A stretch of 64,000 nt of DNA from Onchidella celtica (lineage: Eukaryota > Mollusca > Gastropoda > Systellommatophora > Onchidiidae): the NCBI GenBank assembly GCA_963931925.1, contig OZ007569.1, forward strand, positions 69,079,920-69,143,919. The letters run 5' to 3'. The notes under the pieces are model-generated. The model had not been told where the DNA came from. It searched no databases and saw only the letters and a program-made list of their open reading frames with translations. The position numbers and the translations under genes are program-made. This document shows, piece by piece, positions 19,619 through 32,600 of the stretch (position 1 is its first letter; each line of letters begins with the position of its first letter).

Positions 19619-19654
<36 letters not shown>

Positions 19655-20589
19655 TTGTACAAACTCTGATAGGATTATTTTATTTATGTTTTGTAGAACA
19701 CATATAACGATGCCTTTCAAACATTCCATTGGACTTACAGTTTCGTATTATTGACAATGTTTTATTATTATAGTATCGTCCATCCCCTCCCTTAAAAAAA
19801 AATAAAAAAAATGTTGGTTTATGTACTGAAATAGTCTTGAAACGAGACAGTGGTTTAAGAACTTCGGGAAACTGTAACTCATACAGTTTTATTATCTAAA
19901 AATCATCTTTTATTAATCATGTCAAATTGTTCTTGTAGGATGATCCCGATTGACAGAAGCTGCCATGTTTCCTCTTAAAAGTTCATGTCGTGGCTGAATT
20001 TTTAATTTCATCATGCTTGTCTGTCTGTTCTTGAAAACAAAATCCTAAATCTTGAGTCTGTTAAATGTGACTCCGAAAATTAAAAAAAAAGAAGGCAAAA
20101 ACGACGACTTTCTAAAAACATGTCCGGAACACTCAGATTTATTTAACACAATGTGTGCAAGTTAGTTCTTGTTTTTCTTTTCAACCCTCGGTGGCGTCGC
20201 CGCTGTAAAAAGGCAACAATAAAAAACAAGATATTCATTAGCTCATTACTTCTGAATCAGAAGTGCGAATACATCTCATTAAAATTAAATAAAGACCAAT
20301 GATTTTCTTTACTTTACCTTCTTTAAATCGGTAACTGTTTGGGCTTCATTTCGATTGGTCACAATGAATTACAGTCTTTGCTAAAGAGGATGAAATCTGG
20401 TGTTACTCTATGACACCGCAAAGGGATATTGGCTACATTTTATTCAAAAAAAAAAAAAAAAAAATTTGATGCTAAATGACCACTTTCAGTAAATTGCAGA
20501 AATTTCTTTGTGTCAGTGTGGTGAGAATATTTCATTATAATTATGAGTTCAAAAGAAAACAGATTATACGTAATATTTGTCTCTTTATT
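19555..20589. other. Non-coding, with (GT)n at 19621-19652
   Basis: A GT microsatellite of about 16 units, A runs near 19794 and 20443, and no recognised gene. Confidence 0.5.
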
Positions 20590-20830
20590 CTTTATGCCTT
20601 TTCCTTATTCCTCAGTGTATGCACAACAAATTTTCACTTTCCAGAATCTATGTTGAATTTGAACTTTACAGTGAGATGATATGAATGAACGTCTTCAATG
20701 CGTTTCTCGTATAATTGTCAATGAGAGAGAGAGAGGAGAGAGAGAGAGAACAGGAACATTTAATAATTCATGTAAGGTGACATTGGACGTTCACATCTAA
20801 TCAGTAATCATATAATACATGTAGTTGCTT
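20590..20830 (+). repeat. Anonymous repeat, copy 1 of a local pair
   Basis: Shares ordered landmarks with 21475-21700: ATGCCTTTTCCTTATTC, ACAGTGAGATGATA, a GAGAGA tract, ATATTTAAT or ACATTTAAT, and GTTCACATCTA. Divergence is substantial, so the duplication is old. No coding potential. Confidence 0.55.
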
Positions 20831-21474
20831 CTAATTCCGCAGTTAGAGCATTTGCTTAAATAGAAGTTGCTCAGTTATCAAATTATATTTTCCGTGTTTC
20901 TGGTGAAGCATTTCATGGGTTTCATTATGTATCCCTTTTTTCATATTATGATTTCCATAAAACAATATTGTCTATTTCTTGTGTTAAATTGTTGATACTT
21001 AGACACTTAAAATTTTCAGTCTGAGATAAATGGGAGATATAATGTATTCCATGAAAAAAATGCCTTTAGTGGAAAAGAAAAACGCAGAAACAGAAATAGA
21101 TGTCATTTTTTTTTTTAAATTTTAGCCTCAATTGTAAATATCTGGTATTTCAAAATATAAATAGTTCTTTCTTCCTGATCTGTGTTACATGAAACTGCAC
21201 CTCACTGATGTGTTGCTTGTGGAATTCTTTTTTTTTTTATATAGACAATTCTTTCAAAATATCTGTATTTTTTTATTTTTTTTTGCATTTTCTCACTGTA
21301 TTTGTCATTTTCAAGTTTTTAAAGGACGTATAACAGTACTTTTATAATATTTAATCAGATTTACAATTTTGTATTTTCATTCGTGCGTTTTATTATGCTT
21401 TCAGTGAGTGTCATTCGCGACTTCGCTAATTCTTTTCTTTTAAAAAAAGTTGTTCCTGCACACACTAAAATCAT

Positions 21475-21700
21475 AATGCCTTTTCCTTATTCCTCTTAGA
21501 CTTTTTCCTCAGTTTTGCCAAACTGTAACCCAGAATAAAATTTTTGACTTTCCATCAAACATGTGGCTTTGTACTTGACAGTGAGATGATACAAATGAAG
21601 GTGTGCAGTGTGTCTCATTTATTTGTCACTAAGAGAGGGAGAGAGCAAGAATATTTAATACTTTTTCTAAACAGTCTGCAGTTGTTCACATCTACCCGAG
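21475..21700 (+). repeat. Anonymous repeat, copy 2 of a local pair
   Basis: Diverged partner of 20590-20830 with the same landmark order. Function unknown. Confidence 0.55.
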
Positions 21701-21969
21701 CTCATGCTTTTTCGTTTTATGATCCCAGAGGAAGTGATCACCATAACATTGTCCAAAGTGGCAATGCCGATGGTAAAAGTGACGTGAAACATTCAAAGAA
21801 AAAAAAAAGATGAACTATAAGGACCTCTTCATCCACAGTGGAAAATGACAGTAACAAAAGTAATATTGAGAAACCAACAACATTTAATGAATTATTAAAA
21901 TACAAATGTCATGAAGTTTAAATTACTTCGAGCTTATTTCTTTCACAATTGTAAGAAAGATATTAGTAG

Positions 21970-23140
21970 GCCACGAAAAACAACTGTAAGCTTCTTCCTC
22001 TACCCCCTCTCCCTTTCTGCAAGTAAGAAAATCAAAATGGACCCTTCAAGATACACACCTGGATGAATAGATAAAAAACTTGGATAGATGTATGATATGA
22101 AAAGACATTGCATGCCGTCAGTATCATTTAATTTCTGGAAATCAGGAACTGGGACCCCCACCTTCCCCCGCCATCGTGCTAATGTCATTTCAGAATGATA
22201 AGTGGTCTGTCCCAAACTGAAGTCCAATGTTCTATATAGACATATGGGGGAAAGCTTTTCGGACCTTCGTGTTCTCCCTGTTCCAGTGAAGTCTAGAGTA
22301 ATAATAATGCAGCTTGTCGACAGGGGAAATAATCCATTAAGAAAGCTTTCAGAATGGTAATAACCACCCTTTGAAGAAAGGATGAAACGGAATTTAAACA
22401 GCGGAAAATAAACACTACATTCGTCATTCATAAAAAATTATGTAACTCACTGACCAATGATCCCTTGCATAAACAGTAAAATTTTCCTAAAGCTGTGAAA
22501 AGTGCTGGTTAGAAAGTAAGAAACAAATAACAACATAGCAATATTAAAAATCTTCGACCATTCATGTAAATGAATTCAGTGAATTAAATCCTCCTCCTGC
22601 ATTCTGATCAAAGCTGATCAGTTTTCTCTGGCCAGTTAGTCTCAAATCGCCCCATGCAGGCCACCCGTGATATAGTTTCAATGCTTGCTGGTCACAGAGT
22701 CCATCTTTTGATTCATTGATCCGACTCCCAGCATAACCAAGACAAAATAATGTCAGCTTTCTCCCTGACCGCCGGAGACCGTACCTAATTGGTTAGCAAA
22801 CTGTTTGAATGTGAAAGCTTGTAATTTGTTCTCTCAAGGCTTTTTTCAGGATGCCCATGCTGTTTCCGCCCTGAGTACCATGAAAGAATGCTTTATTCAG
22901 ATGCACCAACATCGCCTGTCACAGACCTGGGTCATACAACGTAGGTAACATACCTATCTAACAGGTAAAGTGTGATGCAAATACATTTATTTGATAACAG
23001 TTTGAAATATATTGATATACCTGTGTGTTTGAGATAGGAGTTTTTCCCTTGCAGCGGTATTACAAATGTTCAAACAGGATTCAAATCCAGGTCCTGAACT
23101 AATATTCTTTATTATCTAAGCAAGTACATGTAGTCCCTAA
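21970..23140. repeat. Tandem duplicated block, longer copy
   Basis: Begins ACTGTAAGCTTCTTCCTC and is repeated immediately downstream at 23159-23800. It holds about 440 bases (roughly 22390-22830) missing from the second copy; the junction shares AATTTG-like bases, suggesting a microhomology deletion. Near its end (about 23080) GGATTCAAATCC resembles a pol III B box, so part of it may come from a tRNA-type SINE. Some internal motifs recur at 32930-33305. Confidence 0.65.
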
Positions 23141-23158
23141 ACTGTGTTTAATGTTGCA

Positions 23159-23800
23159 CAAAACAACTGTAAGCTTCTTCCTCCACCCCTCTCCCTTTCT
23201 GTAAGTAAAGAAATCAAAATGAATCTTTAAAGATACACATATGAATGAATAGATAAAATATTTGGATTGATGTATGATATAAAAAGATATTTTATGCCAT
23301 CATTATCTTGTAATTTCTGGAAATCAGGAACTAGGACCCCCAATGTAGACATGTGGGGAAAAGCTTCTCGGACCTTCGTGTTCTCCCTGTTCCAAAGGTC
23401 TAGAGTAATAATGCAGTTTGTCGACAGGGAAAATAATCCATTGATAAAGCCTTCAGTGGTAATAATCACCCTTTGATGATAGGCTGAAACGGAATTTGTT
23501 CTCTCAAGGCTTTTTCAGGATGCCCAGGCCGTTTCCACCCTGAGTACCATGAAATGCTTTATTCAGTTGCACCAGCATCGGCTGTCACAGACCTGGGTCA
23601 TACAACGGAGGTAACATACCTATCTAACAGGTGAAGTGTGATGCAAATACATTTATTTGATAACACTTTGAATTATATAAATAGGCCTGTGTTTATTGGG
23701 GTCGGAGTTTTTCCCTCTGCAACTGTAGTACTTAATGTTCAAATAGGATTCAAATCCAGGTCCTTATTTATTATTCCTTTATTATTTAAGCAAGTATCTA
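23159..23800. repeat. Tandem duplicated block, shorter copy
   Basis: Second copy of the block at 21970-23140, with the same start, the same CTTCGTGTTCTCCCTGTTCC and AACAGGTxAAGTGTGATGCA landmarks, and the interior shortened. No coding capacity. Confidence 0.65.
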
Positions 23801-24387
23801 AAAAAAACTGTGTTTAATGTTTTGTGCAACACTTGCTGGAGCAGATTCAGCAGAACAGAAGCAAATCATGAAATTAGAAGGTGCAAATACTTTCAACAAA
23901 TATTTTTTTTTTCTATTCATTTTATCTAAAGTGAACAAACATAAGCTAGAGGAATTGTAATTTGAAGGCTGTGTTATGTAGGTGTTGGTGCAACATTGTC
24001 TGTTGTTGAAAACAAAATAATTCAATTATTAACATAATGATTAGAGCTTGATATACTTTGATACTGTGGGGTTTAATATCCACACAATGACAAAACAAAT
24101 TAAATTACAGAAAGCTGACAGAGAATCTTCAAACTGGACCTTTTTTTGCGAATGGAAGGAAATTCTCAGCAATTGGATGTTGCAGTCCGGATAGAAAGGT
24201 ATTCATTATTATTACATAGTCAAGATATTTAAGAACCATTTGTGAATATCACGCACATGGTGCTTATCCCCACAATAATTTATTGTTAGTTGTTTGAACT
24301 CATCTCCAGTTGTTGTTGTTATTGTTGTTGCTGCTGCTACTGTTAATGGTGGTGGTAGTGTTTGGTTATCTGAAATGTTTATGGGAA
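23801..24387. other. Non-coding spacer
   Basis: No gene recognised; a GTT/GCT-rich short repeat lies near 24310-24350. Confidence 0.4.
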
Positions 24388-24392
24388 CAAAC

Positions 24393-25595
24393 TGTCACAA
24401 ATCCCAGACTGGGAGATGTAATAATTATAACAAGACAACAATCACGAACGAACAAGTATAACACTTAACAGAACAACCCATCAGACTCACACATTTATTA
24501 TACATAAAGATAAAGATCGAAGTGCAATTACATACATTATATTATTGAATTTACTACCGTCCAACGGCCTTATTCCCACATGCACTCTTCCTCGGGTCCA
24601 CAACCCGGTAGTTACTTTCTAAAGACACTTCGGCCTCATCCTCTCCTCTCAGGGTCTTAATAGCACATTAATATTTCACTGGCACCGCATTCTCTCAATA
24701 GCACCTTCCTATTGCCATAACACATTAGCATTCCAATAGCACATCAACATGGCAATAGCACATTAGCATTTCAATAGCACCTTCAACATGGCAATAGCAC
24801 ATTAGCATTTCAATAGCACATTCAACATGGCAATAGCACATTAGCATTTCAATAGCACATTCACGATCATATATACATCCCTGTCTGTGGCCAGACTGCC
24901 ACGACTCATGTGCCTCTACTGTCCTGCACCGACAGCTTCCCTCCTGGCCTATGTGTGGCCTTCGGCCCTATGCTGGCCTATCCCCTGTGCTCACCGTAGG
25001 CGGCGCTCTTCGGCCCGACCTCGGCACCTACAAGAATAACATTACATTGGTATAATACCATACCATTTCTATTCACTTCACCCCTCCTTACAACTCATGA
25101 AGCGTACACACAATATTTCTCATTTCACTCACCAACATCTTACGGTAACACCCCTCCACCGTAGTACACAATACTCACTCTCGCTACAAATCCATGAACT
25201 CAACTTTCATCTATCGCTCATGGCGCACATTGCTATATACAGTATCAAGGACTTCCACATTCCTCACATATACTTATTTACATCATGGTCATAGACGAAT
25301 ATAATACATCAATCATCACTATTATCAATCATCGTTTCACCTACCAGTCATCACTGGAAAAACACTACTACCAAGTCTTCCGACTGCTCTCCTTATGTTC
25401 GCCCTCTGGGGCCTTCTCCTGCGTCCGTTCTCTAGGACGTCTTAGTGTGCAGTGATAGTAATACAGCGCTCTCGCCTCATTCAGACCCCCACCACTCACA
25501 ACATGCACGCTTTTCATTACCCCGTGGCCCGTGGGTTAACTTTATTCTCCCCCCCTTCTCGTAACTACTGATTCCCTGCTCACTCGCTCGTGACA
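24393..25595. mobile_element. Solo LTR with target duplication CAAAC
   Basis: A 1203-bp segment beginning TGTCACAAATCCC and ending GCTCGTGACA. It is bounded by direct repeats CAAAC (24388-24392 and 25596-25600), the 5-bp duplication expected for Ty3/Gypsy integration. There is no internal coding region, so it is a solo LTR. Its ends (TGTCAC...TGACA) resemble the Gypsy-1 LTR but the bodies differ, so a separate family is likely. Orientation was not fixed. Confidence 0.75.
24711..24861. repeat. 39-bp tandem repeat inside the solo LTR
   Basis: About four copies of a 39-base unit containing CAATAGCACATTAGCATTTC and ending CAACATGG. The unit is itself made of two CAATAGCAC half-repeats. Possibly repeated transcription-factor sites in the LTR, but that is a guess. 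Confidence 0.85.
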
Positions 25596-25600
25596 CAAAC

Positions 25601-25866
25601 AAACAAAAAAGTGTGTGAGAGAAAGAGAAACTTACACCCAACTTAAATAATGAAGTTTCCATTGACCGTGCAACATTTTCTCACATTTGTTTTCAGTCCA
25701 AGTCAAAAAGACCCAAACTGATCAAAGCCAATGACAGACGCTGCTAGTTCTGGGGGTTATCAACACACCTTATCGCAAGATCCAGCCGTGACCGACGAAG
25801 GCAAAATAATCTGACATACAGTCAAGGTTTTTTTACCTTAATAATCAATTAAATGGGCGGAGATTT
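25601..25866. other. Non-coding spacer
   Basis: No gene recognised between the solo LTR and the LINE tail. Confidence 0.4.
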
Positions 25867-27282
25867 CTTCTTCTTCTTCTTTTATAGTTGGTTCGTCTAT
25901 AAGACGATTCCCCAACTGCACTATAGTATATGCGACTCAACGTCGCTCCTCTGAGGCTAAAAGCAGGGTAAAACCTTACATAGATGTTAAGACCATTTAA
26001 AAATATATTAGTTGTATAAAGTCTTTTGTATATATAACTCTGGTATAAATATCTCTTGGTTTCCAGATTGTGCACAGAAATACAACCCGCACTTTAGTTA
26101 CAATGGTAGCTGCAACGGATAATACTGTTCTTAAATTCATTGTCGAAAGTCGTTGCAGACGATATTGTTTGGACTTCTGCCGGGAGGTTGTTCCACATCC
26201 TGGTGACATTAGGGTAAAAAGAATAAAGATGGCTGTTAACCCGTGAGCTTGGGGTGTTATATTTTATATTATTCCTTCTGTTGCCTCTGGTATTAATGGT
26301 GAGGTGGTTCAGTGGGATATGGATATTTCCTTCCCTGCCTTTATAAAATATTTTTACTTTGTTTTTTGCTCTCCTCTCTTCTAATGGTGTCCACTCGGGG
26401 TCTCTCATCATTTTATTTACACTACTACTTCTAGTTTAGTCATTTGTCACAAAGCGGGCAGCTCTCCTCTGGACCCTTTCCAGTTGGTCTATGTTTATTC
26501 GACAGTGGGGGTCCCAGACAATGCAGCCATACTCTAGGGAGGGCCTCACAAAGGTGTTATAGCATTTTTCTTTTACTTTCCTATCGCAGTTAGAGATGTT
26601 CCTTTTTAGAAATGCTAGTATACCGTTTGCTTTGTTACATGTGTTATTAATGTGTTGGTTCCATGTAAGTTTTCTGTCCAATGTAACTCCCAAATATTTA
26701 GCCTCATGTGTTTCGCTCAATTTTTCGTCGTGCATAAAGTAGTCTGAGGTGATGTTGTGTTTTTTATTTGAAATTCTCAGGACTTGGCATTTATTGGGGT
26801 GGAATTCCATACGCCAGTCCCTCTCCCATTTTTGTAGACTGTCTAGATCTTTCTGTAAAATTTCCGTATCTTCTTTTGAGTTTATTGTTCTATAGAGGAG
26901 GCTATCATCAGCAAACAGTCATAATTTAGTGCCTGGAGAGATCTTACTTGGCATATCGTTAATATAAACTAGGAATAGTAAGGGGCCCATTACAGTACCC
27001 TGGGGTACTCCCGAGAGAACAGCTGCAGGATTGGATGACTTTCCATCAACGACGACTATCTGTGCAGTAAGAATGTTTAGATAGAATAAATTCCATAGAA
27101 CGTGGCATTAATAATTGTATGCTTTTTGTCCATCCAATATGCACGTTCTTAGTAGATTTTTCTTCTCAAGCTTAAGGCTCATTTTTCTACAGTACTACTT
27201 AAGCCCCTACCACAATAACTTTGGGATTTCTTGGATCCTATCGTGTAAATTTTATTTAAAATTTTCACTGGGGTGGGGGATA

Positions 27283-27982
27283 TGTCAGGGTTAGGATTAG
27301 AATTGCCGTGCTGGGTCACGCTCTGTTTATTTCATGGCATCATTGATTTTGGCCAGTGCAAACGTCCTTGAACTATTCCCGTGGACAGTTTGTTTTTGTG
27401 GCGCTTTTCTTAGAGATGGAAAGAAAGTGGGGCAAGATAGAACGAATGGATAAATTAACAGTGACGGTGCAGTTTTCGACCCCGTGGTTTGGGTGTACTT
27501 TAGCAAGGGAAGACGGGGCGAATAAGGAGTGAATAAATTCGTACATAAAACGTTGAGGGTGTAGTGACTTTGCGAAAGATTTTGACATAGTAATTTAACT
27601 TTGTCTGTTACTATTAATAGACTACGAGCTGAGCTCGAAATGGATGCACCAATCAAATTTGAGCAGTTCGCTGGGATTTGCAGAAGATAAGCGAAGCCAT
27701 CTTGAGGTTTATTCACTCCATGCAGCGTATTCCATCCTGCGAGGGTGTCGGCTAAGGTTCAGCCAGAGAGAACCATAAGACTGTTAAGACCTGTCTATGT
27801 CCTTGATAGACAATGGAATTTACCCACAGCTATTTTCTCCAGTTCCCTGAAATCGTTTCAGGGAACCAATCGTAAGTGTCTTCACAATGATTCGAGATGA
27901 CGTGAATCTGACCCTAAATTTCCAGTAGAAGTGCTACCAAAGGATGCAAGACTATAATGTTTTTACTTGCAATTAAGATCTA
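27283..27982 (+). repeat. Left 700-bp inverted arm
   Basis: Exact inverted counterpart of 28566-29265 over every stretch compared. It contains a small hairpin, TTCCCTGAAA then TTTCAGGGAA, near 27843. Confidence 0.85.
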
Positions 27983-28565
27983 ATGTCCCCTCCACACAGT
28001 GTTACGATTTGGGGTATGCCCTCAAATGTTACGGGGGGGTATCTTATGGAATTTAGGTGTTCGACTGCATTTAATAAATATCGAGAGGTTTTACAAATTA
28101 CTCTGCCATCCCATGCCACATACACTAATAACAATTTCGTGTAAGTTATATCAAGGACCTTGTAGGGCCACAAATTTATTACTTAAAATTCCTAACAATT
28201 TCGTCTATCTTACATATTAAAAGGACCACATCAGCAGCATCAAATGAAAATACTATAATACATAACTAGAAGTCTCCTCTAGATTCTTAAAAGATTAGAA
28301 AATCCATATCATTCTGACTCATTCACAGTTTACTTAGTAATTATTTATCTTCAGGAATATAATCTGCCTACTATCTCACAAATAATATTCTTATGTCTCA
28401 GACGACAATATTCACTCAGTAAATTACTTATAAAGGATCAAACCGTCAAGACACACTGACGTAGTTAAGATAGGTCTAGATCTGCTCTAGGATGGGCTGG
28501 CAATCCCCAGCCTCATCCAGACACATCAATTACAATTTACAAATGTGTATACCAGTCACTCATTC

Positions 28566-29265
28566 TAGATCTTAATTGCAAGTAAAAACATTATAGTCTT
28601 GCATCCTTTGGTAGCACTTCTACTGGAAATTTAGGGTCAGATTCACGTCATCTCGAATCATTGTGAAGACACTTACGATTGGTTCCCTGAAACGATTTCA
28701 GGGAACTGGAGAAAATAGCTGTGGGTAAATTCCATTGTCTATCAAGGACATAGACAGGTCTTAACAGTCTTATGGTTCTCTCTGGCTGAACCTTAGCCGA
28801 CACCCTCGCAGGATGGAATACGCTGCATGGAGTGAATAAACCTCAAGATGGCTTCGCTTATCTTCTGCAAATCCCAGCGAACTGCTCAAATTTGATTGGT
28901 GCATCCATTTCGAGCTCAGCTCGTAGTCTATTAATAGTAACAGACAAAGTTAAATTACTATGTCAAAATCTTTCGCAAAGTCACTACACCCTCAACGTTT
29001 TATGTACGAATTTATTCACTCCTTATTCGCCCCGTCTTCCCTTGCTAAAGTACACCCAAACCACGGGGTCGAAAACTGCACCGTCACTGTTAATTTATCC
29101 ATTCGTTCTATCTTGCCCCACTTTCTTTCCATCTCTAAGAAAAGCGCCACAAAAACAAACTGTCCACGGGAATAGTTCAAGGACGTTTGCACTGGCCAAA
29201 ATCAATGATGCCATGAAATAAACAGAGCGTGACCCAGCACGGCAATTCTAATCCTAACCCTGACA
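28566..29265 (-). repeat. Right 700-bp inverted arm
   Basis: Inverted copy of 27283-27982. Its outer end (TGTCAGGGTTAGG on the minus strand) abuts the CTATC target duplication. Confidence 0.85.
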
Positions 29266-29470
29266 CTATCTGTGTTCTATTTTCTAAGAAAGACTTAATC
29301 CACTTCAAAGTACTGTTTCTAACTCCATAATGGTTTAGTTTAGTCAAGAGACTAGCATGGTGCACTTTATCGAAGGCTTTACTGAAATCTAATAAGATGG
29401 TATCAGTCTGCCTGTTGTTATTCAAGTTATTAACAAAATCATTGCAAGTTGTGACCAGCTGGGACTGGTG

Positions 29471-29652
29471 GGGAGACGGAGGAATAAAGAGATTGAAGGT
29501 ATATTGAAGGGAACATCGATCAATCAATGCTGGATGATTAACAATTTGCACAAAATCTATAGGTGATTAGTTAGATGACTCCCTGCCTCGCTCTATACAT
29601 CATTATCTATATTTATATAACAAAATGTAAAATAGGAAGGGAAGAGATAAAT

Positions 29653-29687
<35 letters not shown>

Positions 29688-32600
29688 CAGAGAGAGACAG
29701 AGAGAGAGAGAGAGCGAGAAGCAGAGGGAGAGGGAGAGAGAGAGAGATAAAACACGAGAAATCGAAATAACGACTGATGGAATACCATGGTTCGATGGGA
29801 CATGGAGTTGTTGGTGCCACAAAACAAATCAATATGGATAAAAGAATGTGGTAATTAAGGGGATTATAATTGTTTGTTCACTTAACCAAAGGAAACTTCC
29901 GATGATGTACAAAATTGCTTCAAAAGTGAGTTTAAACACGCAATGTTATAGTTTCAGGAAACGGGAGGGCGCTCTTTTATTATCGACCGACTAATATTTT
30001 CATGCTTGTAAACGAAAAACAAAATGTTAATATCCTAAGTTTTGCTCTACCTTAAAATAATGCACGTTCTCTGTCTCTGTGTTCCTTTCTGTATTTTCTC
30101 CTGTTCTTTCTGTCTGTTTAGCCAGCTCTCTTTGTGCCTTTTTTAACTTTTAGGTTTGTTTACATCTCTACCTATTTCACCATGACCCCATTCCTGTGGT
30201 TTTTATGTCCACTGTTGAGTAATATATATTTTTTTTCTTTTTCCTTTGCAGGCGTCCTCTCCTATCGAGATGTAGAAATCTTGGAAAAGTTGATGGGTCT
30301 ATCTCAGTATTATATTTATTTATCCACGCTTATGATGTTCGATTATATATTTCTACACCTTCCAATAATCATGTCTGATTTTTTTGTGTGCGTTGTCCTA
30401 CATTTTATGATTTGTTTGTTTGGTGTATGAGAAGTTTTGATATAATAATTTATAAGAGTTTACTGTTATTATGTAATTTATATCCGTTATTTTAATCTTT
30501 ATTTCCTCCACAATGGAGGCTCTAATTATTATGAATGCTTCTGAAAAATTAAGGTTTGTTTATAATTAATATTGCTTTATTTTTTTTGCCCCTCCACTTA
30601 AGCTGGAGGACACCACTTTCTTCCATTTATTTATGAATAAAAACGTTTTCGAAATTAATTTATGTACGGGTCAACATTTTTATCTATATTACCATTTTCA
30701 TTCCTGTCTGTCTATAAACTTGTGCCTTCATATTCTGTCTTCTGGCTGAGTGTGGTTATCAGTACATATATATTTTTAAGCCAGTTTCTATGGTGTAAAT
30801 ATCGTCACATTATGACAGATATAAATATAACTAAGTGCCTTATTGTAAATCGATAGAATAATAGTTCGAAATAAGTTTTTGATCAACTCTAAAATAACAT
30901 TCTGAGACACACAAGCACATGATAGGCAGAAAGACAGGAAAACAATTAAACTAAATTAGATAATTAAACAAAAATTCAGGTAGGACAAATAAAAGGATGA
31001 AACTTGAAACATTAGACATGAAGGTAAATATAGTTAATGTAAATTATGGACAATTTTAGTTCTTTTTAAAAAGTCCAATTAATATTCACTTACTATCAAG
31101 GCAACTTTTTAAAACTGGAATGAAAGAAGGGAAATACCAATCGAAATGACACATAATGATAAAGATTGGAAGTTCTTCGGGAATAATAAAGTCATAGGCA
31201 AAATCTATTTACCAGTAATCGTAACATAATGATGAACTTGTTGGAGATTGTTGCAGCTTTTTATAAAAGACATTGCAGAATGCATTTTCCCACTCCTTAG
31301 TCAATAGCACATATACAAACATTGAATTTTATACTTTTCTTTCTGCTAATCATCTTCAGGACACCACCATCTCAAATTCATTTAAATATTAGAAATAATG
31401 ATAGCTGCAATAAATTATTATCACCAATTTATTACTTACACTGACTTCCCTAAAGACACAATCTTCAGCAAAGTCATGCACATGTGTGTTCATAAATTAA
31501 ATTATTGCTTCATGCACATGCTGCCCCAACATAGTGACTTGCTACAACCAGCTTTGGCGTGATTCTTTCATATTTGTTTCCCAGCCTTTTTAATGTTCTC
31601 ATTCCCTAAAATCATCCATTTCCCCTGACCAACACTTCAGTCATACACTAACGAAACACTCATGAACTGAAGGAGATCACTTTGCTCTAAAATACTGATG
31701 TGTATACATGTACTCTATTCACACATCCGGATAGAACATTGGCAACAAAGATGGACATGTTCAAAGCAAACATGGCACATCAAAGCAGAGTGCATTGTAA
31801 GAGTTGGGAGGGAAAAATTGCAAATTGGTTATTTTTAATCATTTGGCCATTTTGTAGAATTGTAGTGGATACAAGAATGAAGTAAGAAAAATGCAAATCA
31901 GCAAATCAATAAATAGATAAAAAATGAACACTCACCAATACATCTTTAAACAGTGACTGTTAGAATAGAAAAGGTCAGGTGAGTAGGTGGATGGCAATAA
32001 AAAGAACAATTCAATGCTGAATGAATGAGCAAATGATGATTTCATGAAGGGAGAGAATAGCAATAACAACAAATAGGAAAACCAATACTTTGATTCACTG
32101 CCGACGAACTCATCACTAATTGCCATTGTTTGAGCTCTAGCTCAATGAGAAAATTTCACTGGCCATACCTTTCATTTTTCAGTACATGACTTTGATACTT
32201 TTCTATTGCATTGACAACAGCCGTGATGCTGAGAAAGTTTAATAACATTAACGCACAGACAAAAACACAATGCAGATCCTTGACTGTTAAAAATAAGAGT
32301 GCAAAGCACATTATTATACTGATCATATTGTGTTCTACATATAAGTACACCAAGTTTCTCCTGTTTTGTTTCTTTCTGCACGAGCCTCTGAAAACTGGGA
32401 CAGGAATAATACTGATTATGTGTTTGAATAACATAATCACAATGTTTGTGACGGTCCTATATAAATTTACCCGATGAATTTTGTAGCATTAAAGGGAGGC
32501 CTTAAATAACAGAAACAGAGAGTGCTGATTAAATATGAAACAGAAAAATCTGCAACTACTTGCTTCAAATATGAATCGCTGTCTGAAGTTTTGTGGTGAT

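Larger units (their letters stand above)
27061..29265. mobile_element. 2.2-kb insertion with 700-bp inverted arms (LTR-like)
   Basis: Inserted in the LINE between RTQIV and VVDGK. Direct repeats CTATC (27056-27060 and 29266-29270) flank it, and the insert begins TG and ends CA, all typical of an LTR-element integration. Inside are two inverted arms of exactly 700 bases, 27283-27982 and 28566-29265, that appear identical by eye, around a 583-base spacer. The left arm is preceded by ACTGGGGTGGGGGATA and starts TGTCAGGG, closely resembling the polypurine tract and LTR start of Gypsy-1. No convincing protein is encoded. It may be a rearranged LTR element with inverted LTR parts, or a foldback element; an assembly artefact is also possible. 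Confidence 0.6.
25867..29470 (-). mobile_element. Jockey/CR1-type LINE, 5'-truncated and interrupted
   Basis: Minus-strand LINE whose 3' end is a (GAA)n tail at 25867-25882. Going from right to left: RT blocks ILLDFSKAFDKVHHASLL and WIKSFLENRTQIV (about 29470-29266), then a 2.2-kb insertion (27061-29265), then [15 protein letters not shown] and LFADDSLLYR (about 27040-26890). KYLGVTLDRKLTWNQHIN, SLEYGCIVWDPH and QLERVQRRAARFV follow (26700-26450), and then the C-terminal MWNNLPAEVQ region (about 26200). The endonuclease and ORF1 are missing, and a few stops are present, including one just before the FADD motif. A second copy of its 3' end is at 57273-57765 on the + strand. Exact clade is uncertain. 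Confidence 0.8.

Noticed and set aside
24711-24861. 39-bp regular repeats that could suggest a CRISPR array
   Set aside because: Units are contiguous with no unique spacers, lie inside a solo LTR and the genome is animal-like.
27327-27716. 129-residue frame found twice in identical form (also 28832-29221)
   Set aside because: The identity comes from the 700-bp inverted arms; the translation has no domain and low complexity, so it is not taken as a gene.
30134-30430. 98-residue frame with hydrophobic stretches
   Set aside because: AT-rich, Phe/Tyr-rich translation of non-coding DNA without a recognisable domain or neighbouring exon.
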